The notes beneath the pieces are model-generated. The model was not told the origin of the DNA. It worked only from the letters and a program-made list of their open reading frames with translations, and did no database searches. A stretch of DNA of 5,802 bases from positions 1 to 5,802 of the forward strand of contig JAOQAA010000501.1 of NCBI GenBank assembly GCA_025963815.1. The letters run 5' to 3'. Position 1 is the first letter of the stretch. Each line of letters starts with the position of its first letter. This stretch comes from Capsulimonas sp. (lineage in GTDB: Bacteria > Armatimonadota > Armatimonadia > Armatimonadales > Capsulimonadaceae). Shown piece after piece: positions 5,773-5,802 of the stretch. A program made the translations under genes and the position numbers.

Positions 5773-5802
5773 GACACGCTTTCGAAACACGCGAACGGCC
5801 GC

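Overview
The window is a GC-rich bacterial chromosomal segment with compact gene spacing and Shine-Dalgarno-type start sites. I see no mobile element, CRISPR array, tRNA or rRNA. The sequence does not fix the taxon. The DeaD/CsdA architecture, high GC and long low-complexity protein arms would fit several phyla of soil or environmental bacteria; an Armatimonadota-like or similar lineage is a guess only.

Layout, left to right. (1) Positions 2-646, plus strand: the 3' part of a gene for a PAP2-type membrane lipid phosphatase, cut by the window edge. (2) Positions 544-1961, minus strand: a tight two-gene operon reading leftwards. First comes a diacylglycerol-kinase-family lipid kinase (1074-1961), then, after 5 nt, a circularly permuted NlpC/P60-like (YiiX/YaeF-type) papain-fold protein (544-1068). 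The end of this operon overlaps the PAP2 gene tail-to-tail by 103 bp. (3) Positions 1962-2175: a 214-bp divergent intergenic region that must hold the promoters for the operon and for the helicase gene. (4) Positions 2176-5772, plus strand: one 1198-residue DEAD-box RNA helicase of the DeaD/CsdA type, filling most of the window. (5) Positions 5773-5802: 30 bp with no recognisable feature.

The three left-hand genes look like a small membrane-lipid group: a lipid phosphatase, a lipid kinase, and a papain-fold enzyme from a superfamily that includes amidases and lipid acyl-transfer enzymes. The link is inferred from family membership and position.

The most striking object is the helicase. Its conserved core starts only around residue 632. 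Before it lies a disordered arm built of charge-separated blocks: an Arg/Tyr/Gly/Pro repeat array (12 PPYQGR units and 9 [YF]GQ units, residues 63-340), a short possibly folded island, a strongly acidic block, and a duplicated Lys/Ala linker. A Gly/Arg/Asn tail closes the protein. The composition resembles phase-separating RNA-binding proteins. The acidic-block coding sequence also contains two adjacent near-ideal RNA hairpins and a plausible internal start site.
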